Below are positions 45,899 to 55,794 of a stretch of DNA of 64,000 nucleotides, piece after piece (position 1 is the stretch's first letter; every line of letters starts with the position of its first letter). This DNA comes from Propionibacteriaceae bacterium (GTDB taxonomy: Bacteria; Actinomycetota; Actinomycetes; Propionibacteriales; Propionibacteriaceae). Below the pieces are notes generated by a model. It was not told the origin of the DNA. It saw only the letters and a program-made list of their open reading frames with translations, and did no database searches. The DNA is taken from positions 22,529 through 86,528 of the forward strand of contig WQZD01000010.1 in the NCBI GenBank assembly GCA_009780915.1. Reading direction: 5' to 3'. The translations under genes and the position numbers were made by a program.

Positions 45899-46873
45899 AT
45901 GGAACGGTATGAATGGAGGGGCTTGTCCCTGGACATCGCCCGCAGCTTCTTTCCTCCGGCGGTGCTTCGCCGCGTGGTGGACCGGCTGGCCGAGTTCGAC
46001 CTCAACCGGCTGCACCTGCACCTGAGCGACGACCAGGGGTGGCGCCTGGAGATCCCCTCGCGGCCGGAGTTGACGGCGCGGTCGGGATCGAGCGCCGTGG
46101 CCGGCGGGCACGGGGGCTTCCTCTCCGTGGACGAGTACTGCGACCTGGTCGACTACGCCTGGTCCCGATCCGTGGTCGTGGTCCCCGAGATCGATCTGCC
46201 CGGGCACACCCACGCCGCGCTGCACGCCTGCCCCGAGTTGAACCCCGGCCACGAGGCCCCCGCCACCTTCGACGGGATCGACGTGGGGTTCTCCCACCTG
46301 CATCCCGACCTGCCGGGAACCGAGACCTTCGTGCGCGATGTGCTGACGCAGGTCGCCGCGATGACACCGGGGCCGTGGGTCCACATCGGCGCCGACGAGT
46401 GCCCCCTGCTGGAGCTGGACGACTACGCGCGATTGGTGAGATCGGCTTGCGACATCCTGGCTGACAGCGGAAAACATCCGATCGCGTGGCAGGAGGCGGC
46501 GTCGGCCGAGGTGGGGCCGTCCCTCATCCTGCAGTACTGGCGCACGGGACTGGACCACATCCCCCACGCCCTGGACGACCTGCTGGCACAGATCCGTGAC
46601 GGAGCGCAGGTCATCTTGTCCCCCGCCTCGCACGTCTATTTCGACATGAAGCACTCCCCCGACGACACCCTCGGCCAAGACTGGGCCGGCCACTTGCCCG
46701 TCGAGAAGGTGCGGACGTGGGTCCCCGAGAAGACGCTGCCGATCGACCCGGCGTCCATCCTGGGAGTCGAGGCCGCGATCTGGACGGAGCGCATCCACAC
46801 CGAGGAGGACCTCAACCGCATGCTGCTGCCCCGACTGGCCGCCTTCGCCGAGGTGGCGAACCGGCCGCGGTGA
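45899..46873 (+). CDS. Beta-N-acetylhexosaminidase catalytic domain protein (GH20)
   Basis: A 324-residue glycoside hydrolase family 20 protein, essentially the catalytic barrel alone. It has RGLSLDIARSFFPPAVLRR, NRLHLHLSDDQGWRLEIP, EIDLPGHTHAAL and the catalytic Asp-Glu pair in HIGADECP. It should remove terminal N-acetylhexosamine. There is no signal peptide and no GH20b domain, so it is predicted to be cytoplasmic and to act on imported sugars. No good ribosome site is visible next to the ATG. It is the only plus-strand gene between the DGR and tgt. Confidence 0.88.
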   Translation: MERYEWRGLSLDIARSFFPPAVLRRVVDRLAEFDLNRLHLHLSDDQGWRLEIPSRPELTARSGSSAVAGGHGGFLSVDEYCDLVDYAWSRSVVVVPEIDLPGHTHAALHACPELNPGHEAPATFDGIDVGFSHLHPDLPGTETFVRDVLTQVAAMTPGPWVHIGADECPLLELDDYARLVRSACDILADSGKHPIAWQEAASAEVGPSLILQYWRTGLDHIPHALDDLLAQIRDGAQVILSPASHVYFDMKHSPDDTLGQDWAGHLPVEKVRTWVPEKTLPIDPASILGVEAAIWTERIHTEEDLNRMLLPRLAAFAEVANRPR

Positions 46874-48121
46874 TCACTTCTTAGTGCGTCGGTACCGGCC
46901 GAGGAAGTCGTCGCGGAAGCTGTCGAAGTCTCCGGTCTCGATCGAGTGGCGGATGTCGTCCACCAGGCGCACATGGAAGCGCTCGTTGTGGATCGTCATG
47001 AGCGTGTAGAGCAGCAACTCGTTGGCCCGCGTCAGGTGATGGAGGTAGGCCCGCGTGTGATGCGTGCAGGTGTAGCAGTCGCACCCGGGCTCCAGCGCTG
47101 AGAAATTTCTCTTGCTTGGCAGGGTGTCCACGTTGTAGCACCCGTCGGCGGTGTAGACGCGCCCGTTGCGCGCCGTGCGTGAGGGGTTCACGCAGTCGAA
47201 GGTGTCCGCCCCGGTCTCGATCGCGGCGAAGAGGTCCTCCGGCTCCGAGATGCCGAGCAGGTGTCGCGGCTTGTCGTCAGGGAGTTCCTCGTTGACCCAG
47301 CGGCAGATGGTGCCCAGGTTCTCCTTCTCCAGGGCGCCTCCGATCCCGAAACCGTCGTAGACCTGTCCGTCCACCTCGGCCTCGGCCAGGTCGCGTGCGG
47401 CCTTGCGCCGTAAGTCCTCGAACTGGGCGCCCTGCACCACGCCGAACAACCCCTGGTACGGCTTGTCGGCCCTCTCCTCGGTCAGGCGCCGGTGCTCCCT
47501 CAGGCAGCGCAGCGCCCAGGCGTACGTACGGTCCAAGGACGCCTCCTGGTACCCGCGCGTGTTCATCAGGGTCGTGCACTCGTCGAAGGCGAACATGATG
47601 TCCGCGCCCAGTTGGTGCTGGATCCGCATCGACACCTCGGGGGTGAAGCGATGCTTGGAGCCGTCCCGGTACGACCGGAAGTTCACCCCGTCGTCGTCGA
47701 CCAGCGCCAGGCGGTCCTTGCCCTTGGCGATCACGTCGTCGCTGGCCAGCCCAGCCGTGGACATGGCCAGCACCTTCTTGAAGCCCGCCCCTTGGCTGAG
47801 CACCTGGAAGCCGCCCGAGTCGGTGAAGGTCGGCCCCTGCCAGCCCATGAAGGCGCCCACGCCACCGGCCTCGTCGACCAGGTCCGCGCCGGGCTGCAGA
47901 TAGAGGTGGTACGCGTTGGCCAGCACGGCCTGCGCCCCCAGCTCGGCCACGTCGCGCGGCAAGACGGCTTTCACGGTGGCCTGGGTGCCCACCACGATGA
48001 ACGCGGGGGTACGGATGTCGCCGTGGGGGGTGTGGATCACCCCGGAGCGCCCCAGCCCATTGGGCAGGGAGGCCCCTGGGGTGAACGAGAAGGTCTCCTG
48101 CTTGCGATCGGGCGAGGTCAT
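46874..48121 (-). CDS. tgt: tRNA-guanine transglycosylase
   Basis: A 415-residue enzyme that exchanges guanine 34 of tRNA (Asp, Asn, His, Tyr) for a queuosine precursor. It has the substrate-pocket strand PTFTDSGGFQVLSQG, the catalytic Asp region ETGADTFDCVNPSRTARNG and the zinc site CDCYTCTHHTRAYLHHL. ATG 48121 overlaps the rsmE stop (ATGA). The YhhQ-family transporter gene about 6 kb away likely supplies its substrate. The DGR lies between them. Confidence 0.96.
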   Translation of the reverse strand: MTSPDRKQETFSFTPGASLPNGLGRSGVIHTPHGDIRTPAFIVVGTQATVKAVLPRDVAELGAQAVLANAYHLYLQPGADLVDEAGGVGAFMGWQGPTFTDSGGFQVLSQGAGFKKVLAMSTAGLASDDVIAKGKDRLALVDDDGVNFRSYRDGSKHRFTPEVSMRIQHQLGADIMFAFDECTTLMNTRGYQEASLDRTYAWALRCLREHRRLTEERADKPYQGLFGVVQGAQFEDLRRKAARDLAEAEVDGQVYDGFGIGGALEKENLGTICRWVNEELPDDKPRHLLGISEPEDLFAAIETGADTFDCVNPSRTARNGRVYTADGCYNVDTLPSKRNFSALEPGCDCYTCTHHTRAYLHHLTRANELLLYTLMTIHNERFHVRLVDDIRHSIETGDFDSFRDDFLGRYRRTKK

Positions 48122-48936
48122 CGTCCTCCTTGTGCGCCGATGGGCGGCGCGTCGTCGTGGGGGGTGGGTCGAGTCTGGGGGGACGGGGCGGTACGGGCCT
48201 GGCCCACCTCGGCCAACAGTCGCACCTGCGTGACGGCCACGGCTCCGGCCGTCGAGGTGCGCAGCACCGTGGCGCCCATGAGGTACGTGACGCCGGAGGC
48301 CTCTTCGAGCACGCGGACCTCTTCGTCGGTCAACCCGCCCTCGGGGCCGATCACGATCACGACCGTGCCCGTGCTCGGCACCAGGCACTCGCTGATCGGG
48401 CGGGTCGCCTTCTCGTGCATGATGATCGCGCAATCGGCGTCGGCCACCAGCCCGGCCACCTCGGGGAGGGTGGCGCACTCACCGATCACGGGGAACCTCA
48501 ACCGGCGCGACTGCTTGGACGCCTCGCGAGCCGCGTTCCACCACTTGGATCGGGCCTTGTCGCCCCGCTCGCCGGTCCATCGCACCTGGCTGCGGGCCGC
48601 CGCCCAGGGGCGTATCTGGTCCACGCCCGCCTCGGTCATGAGGTCGACGGCCAGTTCGGCCCGGTCGGCCTTGGGCAACGCCTGGGCCACGGTCACGTGC
48701 AGGCCAGGGGGCGGCGTCGCCAGCACGGAGTCGACCTCCACCTCGATCCTGGTCTTCGACACGCTCGCCACGCGCCCGATCACGCCTCGTCCGCCACCAT
48801 CGGTGATCGTGACCGTCTCCCCGACCGCCATGCGTCGCACGACCGCCGCGTGATGGGCCTCCGGGCCGGTGACCGCCACGACGTCCCCCGGACAGACCGA
48901 CGGGTCGAGGTCACAGACGAAGAAGCCGTCGCTCAC
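48118..48936 (-). CDS. rsmE: 16S rRNA m3U1498 methyltransferase
   Basis: A 272-residue SPOUT methyltransferase with an N-terminal PUA-like part ([21 protein letters not shown]), [14 protein letters not shown], and the C-terminal SAM knot [16 protein letters not shown] and [17 protein letters not shown]. It modifies helix 44 of 16S rRNA. A C-terminal tail of about 30 residues ([14 protein letters not shown]) is an extension. It overlaps both dnaJ (four bases) and tgt. Confidence 0.94.
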   Translation of the reverse strand: MSDGFFVCDLDPSVCPGDVVAVTGPEAHHAAVVRRMAVGETVTITDGGGRGVIGRVASVSKTRIEVEVDSVLATPPPGLHVTVAQALPKADRAELAVDLMTEAGVDQIRPWAAARSQVRWTGERGDKARSKWWNAAREASKQSRRLRFPVIGECATLPEVAGLVADADCAIIMHEKATRPISECLVPSTGTVVIVIGPEGGLTDEEVRVLEEASGVTYLMGATVLRTSTAGAVAVTQVRLLAEVGQARTAPSPQTRPTPHDDAPPIGAQGGR

Positions 48937-50135
48937 GAGAAGGCTTCTTTGATCTTGCCGAAGAAACCGGTGTGCGCCTTGCCGTCTTCACCGTGGACGG
49001 TGGTGCGGATCGCGGAACTGGAGAACACGGTCGGGGTGATCGGGCCGTCTTCCCCGCGGACCTTGGCCAGGCCCGCCAACAGATCGCGTTGGGCGTCGTC
49101 GAGGACCGATGGGGTGGTCACGAAGACCGTGATCACCATGTCGCCGCGTCCACGCCCGCGCAGCTTTGGCACGCCCAGGCCCTTGACCACGACTCGGCTG
49201 CCGGTCTGGGTCCCCGCCGACAAGGCGATGGTCACCTCGGACTCGGCGTCGTCCCTGTCCTCTTTCTCGGCGTCCAGTGTGGCGACGATGAGGTCGGCGC
49301 CCAGGGCCGCAGCCGTCATCGGCACCTCCAGGGTCGTCTCCAGATCGTCGCCGTGGCGAGTGAACACCGGGTGCTCCGCCACGGCGATCTCGACGAACAG
49401 GTCGCCGGCCGGCCCTCCGCCGGTCCCCGCGTCGCCCTGCGACTCCAGACGGATGCGGTTGCCCGTGGTGACACCGGCGGGCACCTTGACCGAGACCTTG
49501 CGCTTGGAGCGGACCCGGCCCTCGCCGTAGCAGTCGGCGCAGGGGTGCTCGATGATCGTCCCGTACCCCCGGCACTGACCGCAGGGCGAGGAGGTACGGA
49601 TGTCGCCGATGAAGGAGCGCTGCACCTGCGTGACTTCGCCACGGCCCTGGCAGGCGCGGCAGGTCACGGGCTTGGTGTCGTCGGCGGCGCCCGACCCACG
49701 GCAGGACTCGCAGAGGACGACCGCGTCGATCGACACGGAACGGGTCGCCCCGAAGGCCGCCTCCACCAACGACAGCGTGAGCCTCTCCAGGCGGTCCTGG
49801 CCTCGCGCCACTCGCGACCGGGGCCCTCTCGACCCCATGGCGCCGCCGAACATGGCGTCCACGATGGTGGTGAAATCGAAGCCTTGTCCGCCGAAGCCGG
49901 AGAAGCCGGGCATCCCGCCCGACATGGGGTCGCCGCCCCGATCGTAGAGGCTGCGCTTCTGGGGATCGGACAGGACCTCGTACGCCTCGCCGATCTGCTT
50001 GAACTTCTCCGCCGACGCCGCCTCGCTCGCCACATCGGGGTGGTACTTCATGGCGAGTTTGCGATAAGCCTTCTTGATCTCTTCTTCGGAAGCGTCCCGA
50101 GGCACGCCAAGAACAGAATAGTAATCAGTTGTCAT
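48933..50135 (-). CDS. dnaJ: Chaperone protein DnaJ
   Basis: A 400-residue type I J-protein. The J domain has the HPD motif in MKYHPDV, followed by a Gly/Phe-rich part ([15 protein letters not shown]). The zinc domain has four repeats ([32 protein letters not shown]), then the C-terminal client-binding domains. It stimulates DnaK in protein folding. It starts two bases after the hrcA stop and shares its CIRCE-controlled transcript. Confidence 0.96.
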   Translation of the reverse strand: MTTDYYSVLGVPRDASEEEIKKAYRKLAMKYHPDVASEAASAEKFKQIGEAYEVLSDPQKRSLYDRGGDPMSGGMPGFSGFGGQGFDFTTIVDAMFGGAMGSRGPRSRVARGQDRLERLTLSLVEAAFGATRSVSIDAVVLCESCRGSGAADDTKPVTCRACQGRGEVTQVQRSFIGDIRTSSPCGQCRGYGTIIEHPCADCYGEGRVRSKRKVSVKVPAGVTTGNRIRLESQGDAGTGGGPAGDLFVEIAVAEHPVFTRHGDDLETTLEVPMTAAALGADLIVATLDAEKEDRDDAESEVTIALSAGTQTGSRVVVKGLGVPKLRGRGRGDMVITVFVTTPSVLDDAQRDLLAGLAKVRGEDGPITPTVFSSSAIRTTVHGEDGKAHTGFFGKIKEAFS

Positions 50136-50136
50136 A

Positions 50137-51144
50137 TTATCCTTCAGCCAGAATCCGGCTCACATAGCGCGCGACGGCCCGTACGGAGGCCATCGTCGAG
50201 GGGTAATCCATACGTGTGGGACCGACCACCCCCAAGCCGGCCCATGCGTCGTCCACGCCGTACCCGGTGGCGACCACCGAGGCGGACGACAAGTTCGCGT
50301 GCATGTTCTCTTGGCCGATGCGCACCATGACGTCCGTGGACGCCTCGCCCAGGAGTTTCAGCAGGACCACCTGCTCTTCCAGCGTGTCCAGGACGGGACG
50401 GATGGTCGTCTCGAACTCGTCTGAGAACTGTGTGAGGTTGTTGATGCCCGCCACGACGATCTTCGTCGGCTGGTCCGTGGCCAGGATGTCGAGGATGCCG
50501 GCCACGATCCCCACGGCCACCCCTCGGGACTCCAGCGGCACGGTGGACGCGAATTCGGCGAGGACTTCGGCGGCGCGTCGCGGCCCGAGCCCGGCCAAGG
50601 CCTGGTTGAGGCGGTCGCGCAGAAGATCGAGGGCGATGGGGTCGCTCGATCCCAGATCGACCGATCGTTGAGCGACCTTGCCGGCGGAGTTGACGACGAT
50701 CAGCAGGCCTCGCGAGTCGTGCAGGGACACGATGTCCACCCGACGCACCACGGAGGCGCCCATGGTCGGATACTGCATGATGGCCACCTGCGAGGTGACC
50801 TGGGCCAGGAGCCTCACCGTCCTGGTGACGATGTCGTCGAGGTCCACGGCTCCCGACAGGAACGCGGTGATGGCCCTCTTCTCCACGGCGGTCAGCGGCT
50901 TCATGCCCGCGAGGCGGTCGACGAAGAAGCGGTATCCCTTGTCAGTGGGGATTCGCCCCGCCGACGTGTGGGGCTGGGTGATGTACCCCTCGTCCTCCAG
51001 AGCGGCCATGTCGTTGCGCACCGTCGCGGAACTGACGTCCAAGTGGTGGCGTTCGACGATGGCGCGAGACCCCACCGGCTCCCGTGAACGGACATAGTCG
51101 GTAACAATGGCCCGCAGCACGGCTAGCTTGCGCTCGTCGAGCAT
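50137..51144 (-). CDS. hrcA: Heat-inducible transcription repressor HrcA
   Basis: A 335-residue repressor. The N-terminal winged helix ([22 protein letters not shown], read in parts) binds CIRCE, and the rest is the GAF-like and C-terminal oligomerisation region ([21 protein letters not shown]). It represses class I heat-shock genes with help from GroE. The ATG is preceded by a strong AGGAGGTGAGGG. A CIRCE element 32-58 bp upstream shows autoregulation. Confidence 0.96.
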   Translation of the reverse strand: MLDERKLAVLRAIVTDYVRSREPVGSRAIVERHHLDVSSATVRNDMAALEDEGYITQPHTSAGRIPTDKGYRFFVDRLAGMKPLTAVEKRAITAFLSGAVDLDDIVTRTVRLLAQVTSQVAIMQYPTMGASVVRRVDIVSLHDSRGLLIVVNSAGKVAQRSVDLGSSDPIALDLLRDRLNQALAGLGPRRAAEVLAEFASTVPLESRGVAVGIVAGILDILATDQPTKIVVAGINNLTQFSDEFETTIRPVLDTLEEQVVLLKLLGEASTDVMVRIGQENMHANLSSASVVATGYGVDDAWAGLGVVGPTRMDYPSTMASVRAVARYVSRILAEG

Positions 51145-51175
51145 CCCTCACCTCCTGGCCTGTCCATCAGGGTCT

Positions 51176-51202
51176 AGCACTCCCAATCCTTGAGTGCCAG
51201 TT
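51176..51202. promoter_or_regulatory. CIRCE operator of hrcA-dnaJ
   Basis: CTAGCACTC, nine bases, GAGTGCCAG matches the CIRCE consensus TTAGCACTC-N9-GAGTGCTAA with one mismatch in the left and two in the right arm. HrcA binds such sites. Confidence 0.9.
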
Positions 51203-51274
51203 TACCGTACCCAGACCCGAGCCGAGCGCACAGAACTGCGGGTGAATGACATGATGGATCGGCGGCGCCTTCGA

Positions 51275-51280
51275 TACCCT
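51275..51280 (+). promoter_or_regulatory. -10 box before the MBL-fold gene
   Basis: TACCCT lies six bases before the ATG with no ribosome site between, a possible leaderless start. It lies close to, but beyond, the CIRCE element. Confidence 0.35.
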
Positions 51281-51286
51281 GGACCC

Positions 51287-52108
51287 ATGGAATTTCGGCA
51301 GCTACGCCCCCACGTCTTCGTCGCATCGCTCGACGAGGGCGACGTCACCGTCACCGTTCTCGTCGGCCAGGACCGGTGTCTGCTCGCGGACACGGGGTCG
51401 AGTCCCGCCCTGGGCGCCCAGATCCGCGAGGCGGTGTCCGCCCTCACCGACAAGCCCTTGGAGACTGTCGTGGTCACCCATGGCCATTGGGACCACGCTT
51501 TCGGCCTCGCCGCCTTCCAGGACCTCGACACCATCGGGCACGAGAACCTGATCGGCGACCTGCGGTGCGAGGAGAACCTCGCCTGGGCGAAGGGCCACGG
51601 CGTCGACATGGCCGCCCTGGCACGCCCGGCCACGGCGATGTCGCTGATCGCCATCCGGGACCTCGGCCGCACGAGCGTCGAGATCGCCCATTTCGGCCCG
51701 GGCCACACGCGTTCGGACCTGATCATCGCATCCCCTCAGTTGTCCACGATCATCGTCGGGGACTTGGTCGAGACGGGCCCGCCTCAGTTCGACGAGACCT
51801 CCAGCCTGTCCGGCTGGGTGAAATCCCTCGACGCCCTCCACGTCCTCCTGAAAGAGGACACGATCGTGATCCCCGGCCACGGACCGGCCCTGGACTTCTA
51901 CGACGTGGCCCATTTCCGCGCCGGCTTGGCGGCGATCTGGGATCAGAGCGAATGGGCGTACGCCCAGGGCATACCGGTGGACGCGGTCTTCGGGTCGAAT
52001 GACCTGGAATGGCCCTGGGACCAGCACACGGCGGTGACGGGCATCGCCCTGGCCTACCAGGAACTCGCAGCCCGGCCCCGACCCGACACCGGGCTCAGGG
52101 GGTGCTGA
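51287..52108 (+). CDS. MBL-fold metallohydrolase
   Basis: A 273-residue metallo-beta-lactamase-fold enzyme with VVVTHGHWDHAFGLAAF (HxHxDH; Asp and His ligands), the third ligand region FGPGHTRSDLIIA and a final VIPGHGPAL. Substrate is unknown; hydrolases such as glyoxalase II and lactonases share the fold. No signal peptide. The start at MEFRQLRPH is set by the homology-like onset and the TACCCT box. The 3' end overlaps the convergent P-type ATPase gene by 14 bp. Confidence 0.85.
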   Translation: MEFRQLRPHVFVASLDEGDVTVTVLVGQDRCLLADTGSSPALGAQIREAVSALTDKPLETVVVTHGHWDHAFGLAAFQDLDTIGHENLIGDLRCEENLAWAKGHGVDMAALARPATAMSLIAIRDLGRTSVEIAHFGPGHTRSDLIIASPQLSTIIVGDLVETGPPQFDETSSLSGWVKSLDALHVLLKEDTIVIPGHGPALDFYDVAHFRAGLAAIWDQSEWAYAQGIPVDAVFGSNDLEWPWDQHTAVTGIALAYQELAARPRPDTGLRGC

Positions 52109-54536
52109 TCGACGGCGTGCCGCCATGGTCCGCGACCGATGCCAGTTCCGCGTCATGCTGGCGCACGGGCGAGCGCAGACTGTAGGCGCGCCTGACTTGG
52201 TGGGCGACCTCCACCACGAGGGCGCCGCACCCGCCGATGATCAGGGCGAGCGGCCACTGGCCCACGGGAAGGCTGAGGTCGAAGAAGACGCGGGCCGGCT
52301 GGAAGAAGAACGCGCAGAAGGCCACACCCACCATGGCCACGATCGTCGCCACCTTCCACCACAGCCAGGGACGGGCCAGCACGCCGAGGAGCCAGAAGTT
52401 CACGACGAACAGCACGACCAGAGCGAGGGTGCTGGCTTGGGCCGGGGTCCCTCGCAAGAAGGCGAAGGCCACGAAGGCGGCCATCCCCGCCGCGACGCCT
52501 GCGGGGATGGAGAGGGACAAGACCCGGAAGAGGAACCCGGGCACGTACTTCCGCTTGTTGGGGCCCAAGGCCAAGATGGCGGCGGGGATGCCGATGGTCA
52601 GCACGGAGTACAAGGTCAGATGCCTGGGCAAGAAGGGGAAGGCGACCCCCAGGATCGCCGTCGAGATCAGCAGGCAGGCAGCCATGACGTTCTTCGAGAC
52701 GAACAACGAGGCCACCCGCTCGACGTTGCCGATGAGGCGACGCCCCTCGGCCAAGACCATGGGCATGTGGGAGAAACACGAGTCGAGCAGGACGATCTGC
52801 GCGACCGCTTTGGTGGCTGGCGCCCCGTTGCCCATGGCGATGCCGATGTCGGCGTCTTTGAGCGCCAGCACGTCGTTGACCCCATCGCCGGTCATGGCCA
52901 CGGTATGCCCCCTCGACTTCAGGGCGTTGACGATGAGCCTCTTCTTCTCGGGCGTGACACGCCCGAAGACGGTGATGCCCTCGACGATCTCGGCCAGTTC
53001 CTCGACGCTGTCGGGGAGGGCACGGGCGTCCACCACCGCTGACGACGAGTCCGATCCGTGAGGCCCTTGGTCGCCCTCGACCGCCAGTCCGACTCGACGC
53101 GCCACGGCGGCCACCGTGACGGGGTTGTCGCCGGAGATGACTTTCACCGTGACGTCCTGGCTGGCGAAGTAGGCCAGGGTCTCGGCCGCGTCGGGACGCA
53201 CAGCCTCGTTCAACTGGACGATGGCGACCGGTGTCACCTGCCCCCAGTCCTGGAGGGCGTCGACTTTGGCGAGGACCACGACGCGCACCCCGTCGGCGGC
53301 CAGGGGGGCCACCTCGGCTCGCAGGGCCTCGTCGTGGGGGGCCACGATCTCGGGGGCGCCGAAGATCCATCCCTGCCCGTCGTCGAGAGTGGCGCCCGAG
53401 AACTTGCGGGCGGAGGAGAAGGGGACCCGCGCGACGACCTCGTGCGCGGACGGCGGAACGCGCGTGGCGATGGCCAGCGCGGTCGCGTTGGGCACGGGGT
53501 CGTGGGCGAAGGCGCCCAGAGCGTCCAACGCCTCGGCTTCCCCATGGCCGTCGAGCACCTGGCAGCGGTCGTAGACGATCTCGCCCTGGGTCAGGGTTCC
53601 GGTCTTGTCCACGCAGATGACGTCCACGCGCGCCAGCCCCTCGATGGCCGGAAGCTCCTGGACGAGGGCCTGCTGGCGGGTCAGTTGGAGGGCCGCGAGG
53701 AGGAAGGCCAGCGTGGTCAGCAGCACCAAGCCCTCCGGGACCAGGGCCACCAGCCCTCCGGCCGACCTCAAGACGATCGTGCGCCAGTCGGCGACCACCT
53801 GGGCCCAACTGCCGTCGGGCAGACCCCGCCATTGGGCGACGAGGGCGACCGGGAACATGACCACCACCACCCAGGTGATCCAGCGCAGCAGACGGTTGGT
53901 GGAGGCCTGCACCTCCGAGTACGCCCGGGTGAAGACCTTGGCCTGACGGGAGAGCTTCTGGGCGGTGGCCTCCTCCCCCACGACCGCGGCCCTGAACACC
54001 CCCGTCCCGGCGACGACCGCCGTGCCGGAGAAGACCTCGTCGGCCACGGCCTTGTCGACCGCGTCGGACTCGCCGGTCAGATTCGACTCGTCCACCTCCA
54101 GGTTGTCCGCGCTCACCAGGGGCCCGTCGGCGGGGACCTGGTCGCCCGGGCGCAGGCACACCAGATCGTCCTGGACGACGGCGCCCACGTCGATGGTGAT
54201 CCGGTCGCCGTCTCGGATGACGGTGGCCCTGGGTGTGTGCAGGACGGCCAGAGAGTCGAGCTTGTGCTTGGCGTACCACTCCTGCCCGATGCCCAGCACG
54301 GAGTTGGCGATCAGGGCGAGCCCGAAGAGCCCGTCGATGTACGACCCGGTGAGCAGCACCAGCACGAACAGGGCGCCGAGCAGAGCGTTGAACCGGGTGA
54401 AGACGTTGGCTTTGACGATCTGGGACAAGGAGCGCGAGGTCACGGAGACGACGGCGTTGGTCCGGCCCTGCTCGACGCGCACGGCCACCTCGCCACTGGT
54501 CAGTCCGGTCATCGTGTCAGGGGGTGTCGGGTCCAC
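52095..54536 (-). CDS. CtpE-like P-type cation-transporting ATPase
   Basis: An 813-residue P-type ATPase with ESNLTGESDAV, LVALVPEGLVLLTTLAFLLA in M4, the phosphorylation site CVDKTGTLTQGE, TGDGVNDVLALKDADIGIAMGNG (read in parts) and a cluster of C-terminal helices. PEGL-VLL in M4 and the overall pattern resemble mycobacterial CtpE, a calcium-uptake P-type ATPase. The GTG start (VDPTPPDT) lies seven bases after TAGGAT; an upstream ATG in frame is less likely. Substrate is inferred from family. Confidence 0.88.
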   Translation of the reverse strand: MDPTPPDTMTGLTSGEVAVRVEQGRTNAVVSVTSRSLSQIVKANVFTRFNALLGALFVLVLLTGSYIDGLFGLALIANSVLGIGQEWYAKHKLDSLAVLHTPRATVIRDGDRITIDVGAVVQDDLVCLRPGDQVPADGPLVSADNLEVDESNLTGESDAVDKAVADEVFSGTAVVAGTGVFRAAVVGEEATAQKLSRQAKVFTRAYSEVQASTNRLLRWITWVVVVMFPVALVAQWRGLPDGSWAQVVADWRTIVLRSAGGLVALVPEGLVLLTTLAFLLAALQLTRQQALVQELPAIEGLARVDVICVDKTGTLTQGEIVYDRCQVLDGHGEAEALDALGAFAHDPVPNATALAIATRVPPSAHEVVARVPFSSARKFSGATLDDGQGWIFGAPEIVAPHDEALRAEVAPLAADGVRVVVLAKVDALQDWGQVTPVAIVQLNEAVRPDAAETLAYFASQDVTVKVISGDNPVTVAAVARRVGLAVEGDQGPHGSDSSSAVVDARALPDSVEELAEIVEGITVFGRVTPEKKRLIVNALKSRGHTVAMTGDGVNDVLALKDADIGIAMGNGAPATKAVAQIVLLDSCFSHMPMVLAEGRRLIGNVERVASLFVSKNVMAACLLISTAILGVAFPFLPRHLTLYSVLTIGIPAAILALGPNKRKYVPGFLFRVLSLSIPAGVAAGMAAFVAFAFLRGTPAQASTLALVVLFVVNFWLLGVLARPWLWWKVATIVAMVGVAFCAFFFQPARVFFDLSLPVGQWPLALIIGGCGALVVEVAHQVRRAYSLRSPVRQHDAELASVADHGGTPSISTP

Positions 54537-54543
54537 GTCACCG

Positions 54544-54549
54544 ATCCTA
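54544..54549 (-). promoter_or_regulatory. -10 box, leaderless start of the CtpE-like gene
   Basis: On the minus strand TAGGAT is followed by seven bases and the GTG start codon. Confidence 0.5.
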
Positions 54550-54616
54550 GGCGACGCCGACCGCACGTGCCACACTCCGCACCCCTGAGAGGTCCCCCAT
54601 CTGGGCCGGACGGGCC

Positions 54617-55648
54617 TCAGGGGCGCAGGGTCGCTTTCCAGGGACGTTGCTTGCTCGTCAGGCGGACGGCTTCGAGGGACACGCCCAAGGCCGTCAGGAA
54701 GATCGCCATGCGGACGTTGACGCCGTTGTCGGTCTGATGGAAGATCGCCAGACCCGGGAGGTCGTCCACGTCGCCGGACAGGTCGTACGCGTCGGGACGG
54801 GAGTCACGGGGAAGGGGGTGCATCAAGATCGCGCCGAGATTGTCGGCCTCGGCGAGCATGGACCAGTTGAGCAGGTCGCCGCGGGCGTCGGCCTGGGACA
54901 TCTCATCGGTCATGCGCTCGCGCTGCACACGGGTGGCGTAGATCACGTCGGCGCCGCGGACGGCGTCCACGACCGTGTCCATGACCTGCACCGTGTGGCG
55001 CCGCGCGGTCACGTACTGTTCGACTTCCAGCGGCAAGCGCAGGCCGGGCGGGGAGAACAGGGTGAAGGTCACGTCGTCGTGCAGGCTCATGAGCTTCATC
55101 AGGGAGTGGACTGTGCGCCCGTACTTGAGGTCGCCGAGGATGGCGATCCGACATCCGTCGACCTCTTTGCCGCGCGCGGCCAGTTCTTTGCCCAAGGTGT
55201 ACACGTCGAGCAGCGCCTGCGAGGGATGCTCCCCCGCGCCGTCCCCCGCGTTGATCACGGGCACCATCGCGGCCGCGGCGAATCTCGCCACCGAGCCCTC
55301 GTCGGGATGACGCACCACCAGCACATCCGAGTATCCCGACACCACGCGCGAGGTGTCGGCGATCGACTCCCCTTTCGCCATGGACGAGAAGGTGAACCCC
55401 GTCGTGGTCGTCACTTCGCCCCCGAGGCGCTGGAAGGCGGACTCGAAGCTCAGGCGCGTGCGTGTGCTGGGCTCGAAGAAGAGGGAGCACAGCATGGCCC
55501 CGTCCAGCACGGTGCACACCGCTTCCCTCTTGGCGATGGGATCGACGGCGTCGGCCAGGTCGAACAGGGTCCGCAGGTTCTCACGATCGAATTGAGAAAC
55601 GGACAGTAGGTGTCGACCCTGCTCGAACAGGGGAAGATCGGTGGTCAT
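54617..55648 (-). CDS. pyrB: Aspartate carbamoyltransferase catalytic subunit
   Basis: A 343-residue enzyme of pyrimidine synthesis. The carbamoyl-phosphate site shows FFEPSTRTRLSFESAF, the GEHPSQALLDVYTLG segment is present, and HPLPRDSRPDAYDLSGD contributes to the aspartate site. The reading frame opens further upstream, but ATG 55648 has AAGGAG five bases ahead. It is a stand-alone gene, with no pyrI, pyrC or carA beside it. The sequence resembles the longer class of ATCases rather than the roughly 310-residue form usual in actinobacterial pyr operons. Confidence 0.9.
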   Translation of the reverse strand: MTTDLPLFEQGRHLLSVSQFDRENLRTLFDLADAVDPIAKREAVCTVLDGAMLCSLFFEPSTRTRLSFESAFQRLGGEVTTTTGFTFSSMAKGESIADTSRVVSGYSDVLVVRHPDEGSVARFAAAAMVPVINAGDGAGEHPSQALLDVYTLGKELAARGKEVDGCRIAILGDLKYGRTVHSLMKLMSLHDDVTFTLFSPPGLRLPLEVEQYVTARRHTVQVMDTVVDAVRGADVIYATRVQRERMTDEMSQADARGDLLNWSMLAEADNLGAILMHPLPRDSRPDAYDLSGDVDDLPGLAIFHQTDNGVNVRMAIFLTALGVSLEAVRLTSKQRPWKATLRP

Positions 55649-55794
55649 GTGCGCTCCTTGTCCCATGCGACCCACTCTAGCGTGCCGTCGGTTCGTCACG
55701 GCCAGGTCGGACAGCCAGGTCGGACGAGGCCCGGCGTGCCACGGGCGCGGCGCACGCGGGGAGGGCGCCGCTCAGGCAACCGTCACAGAACCGC

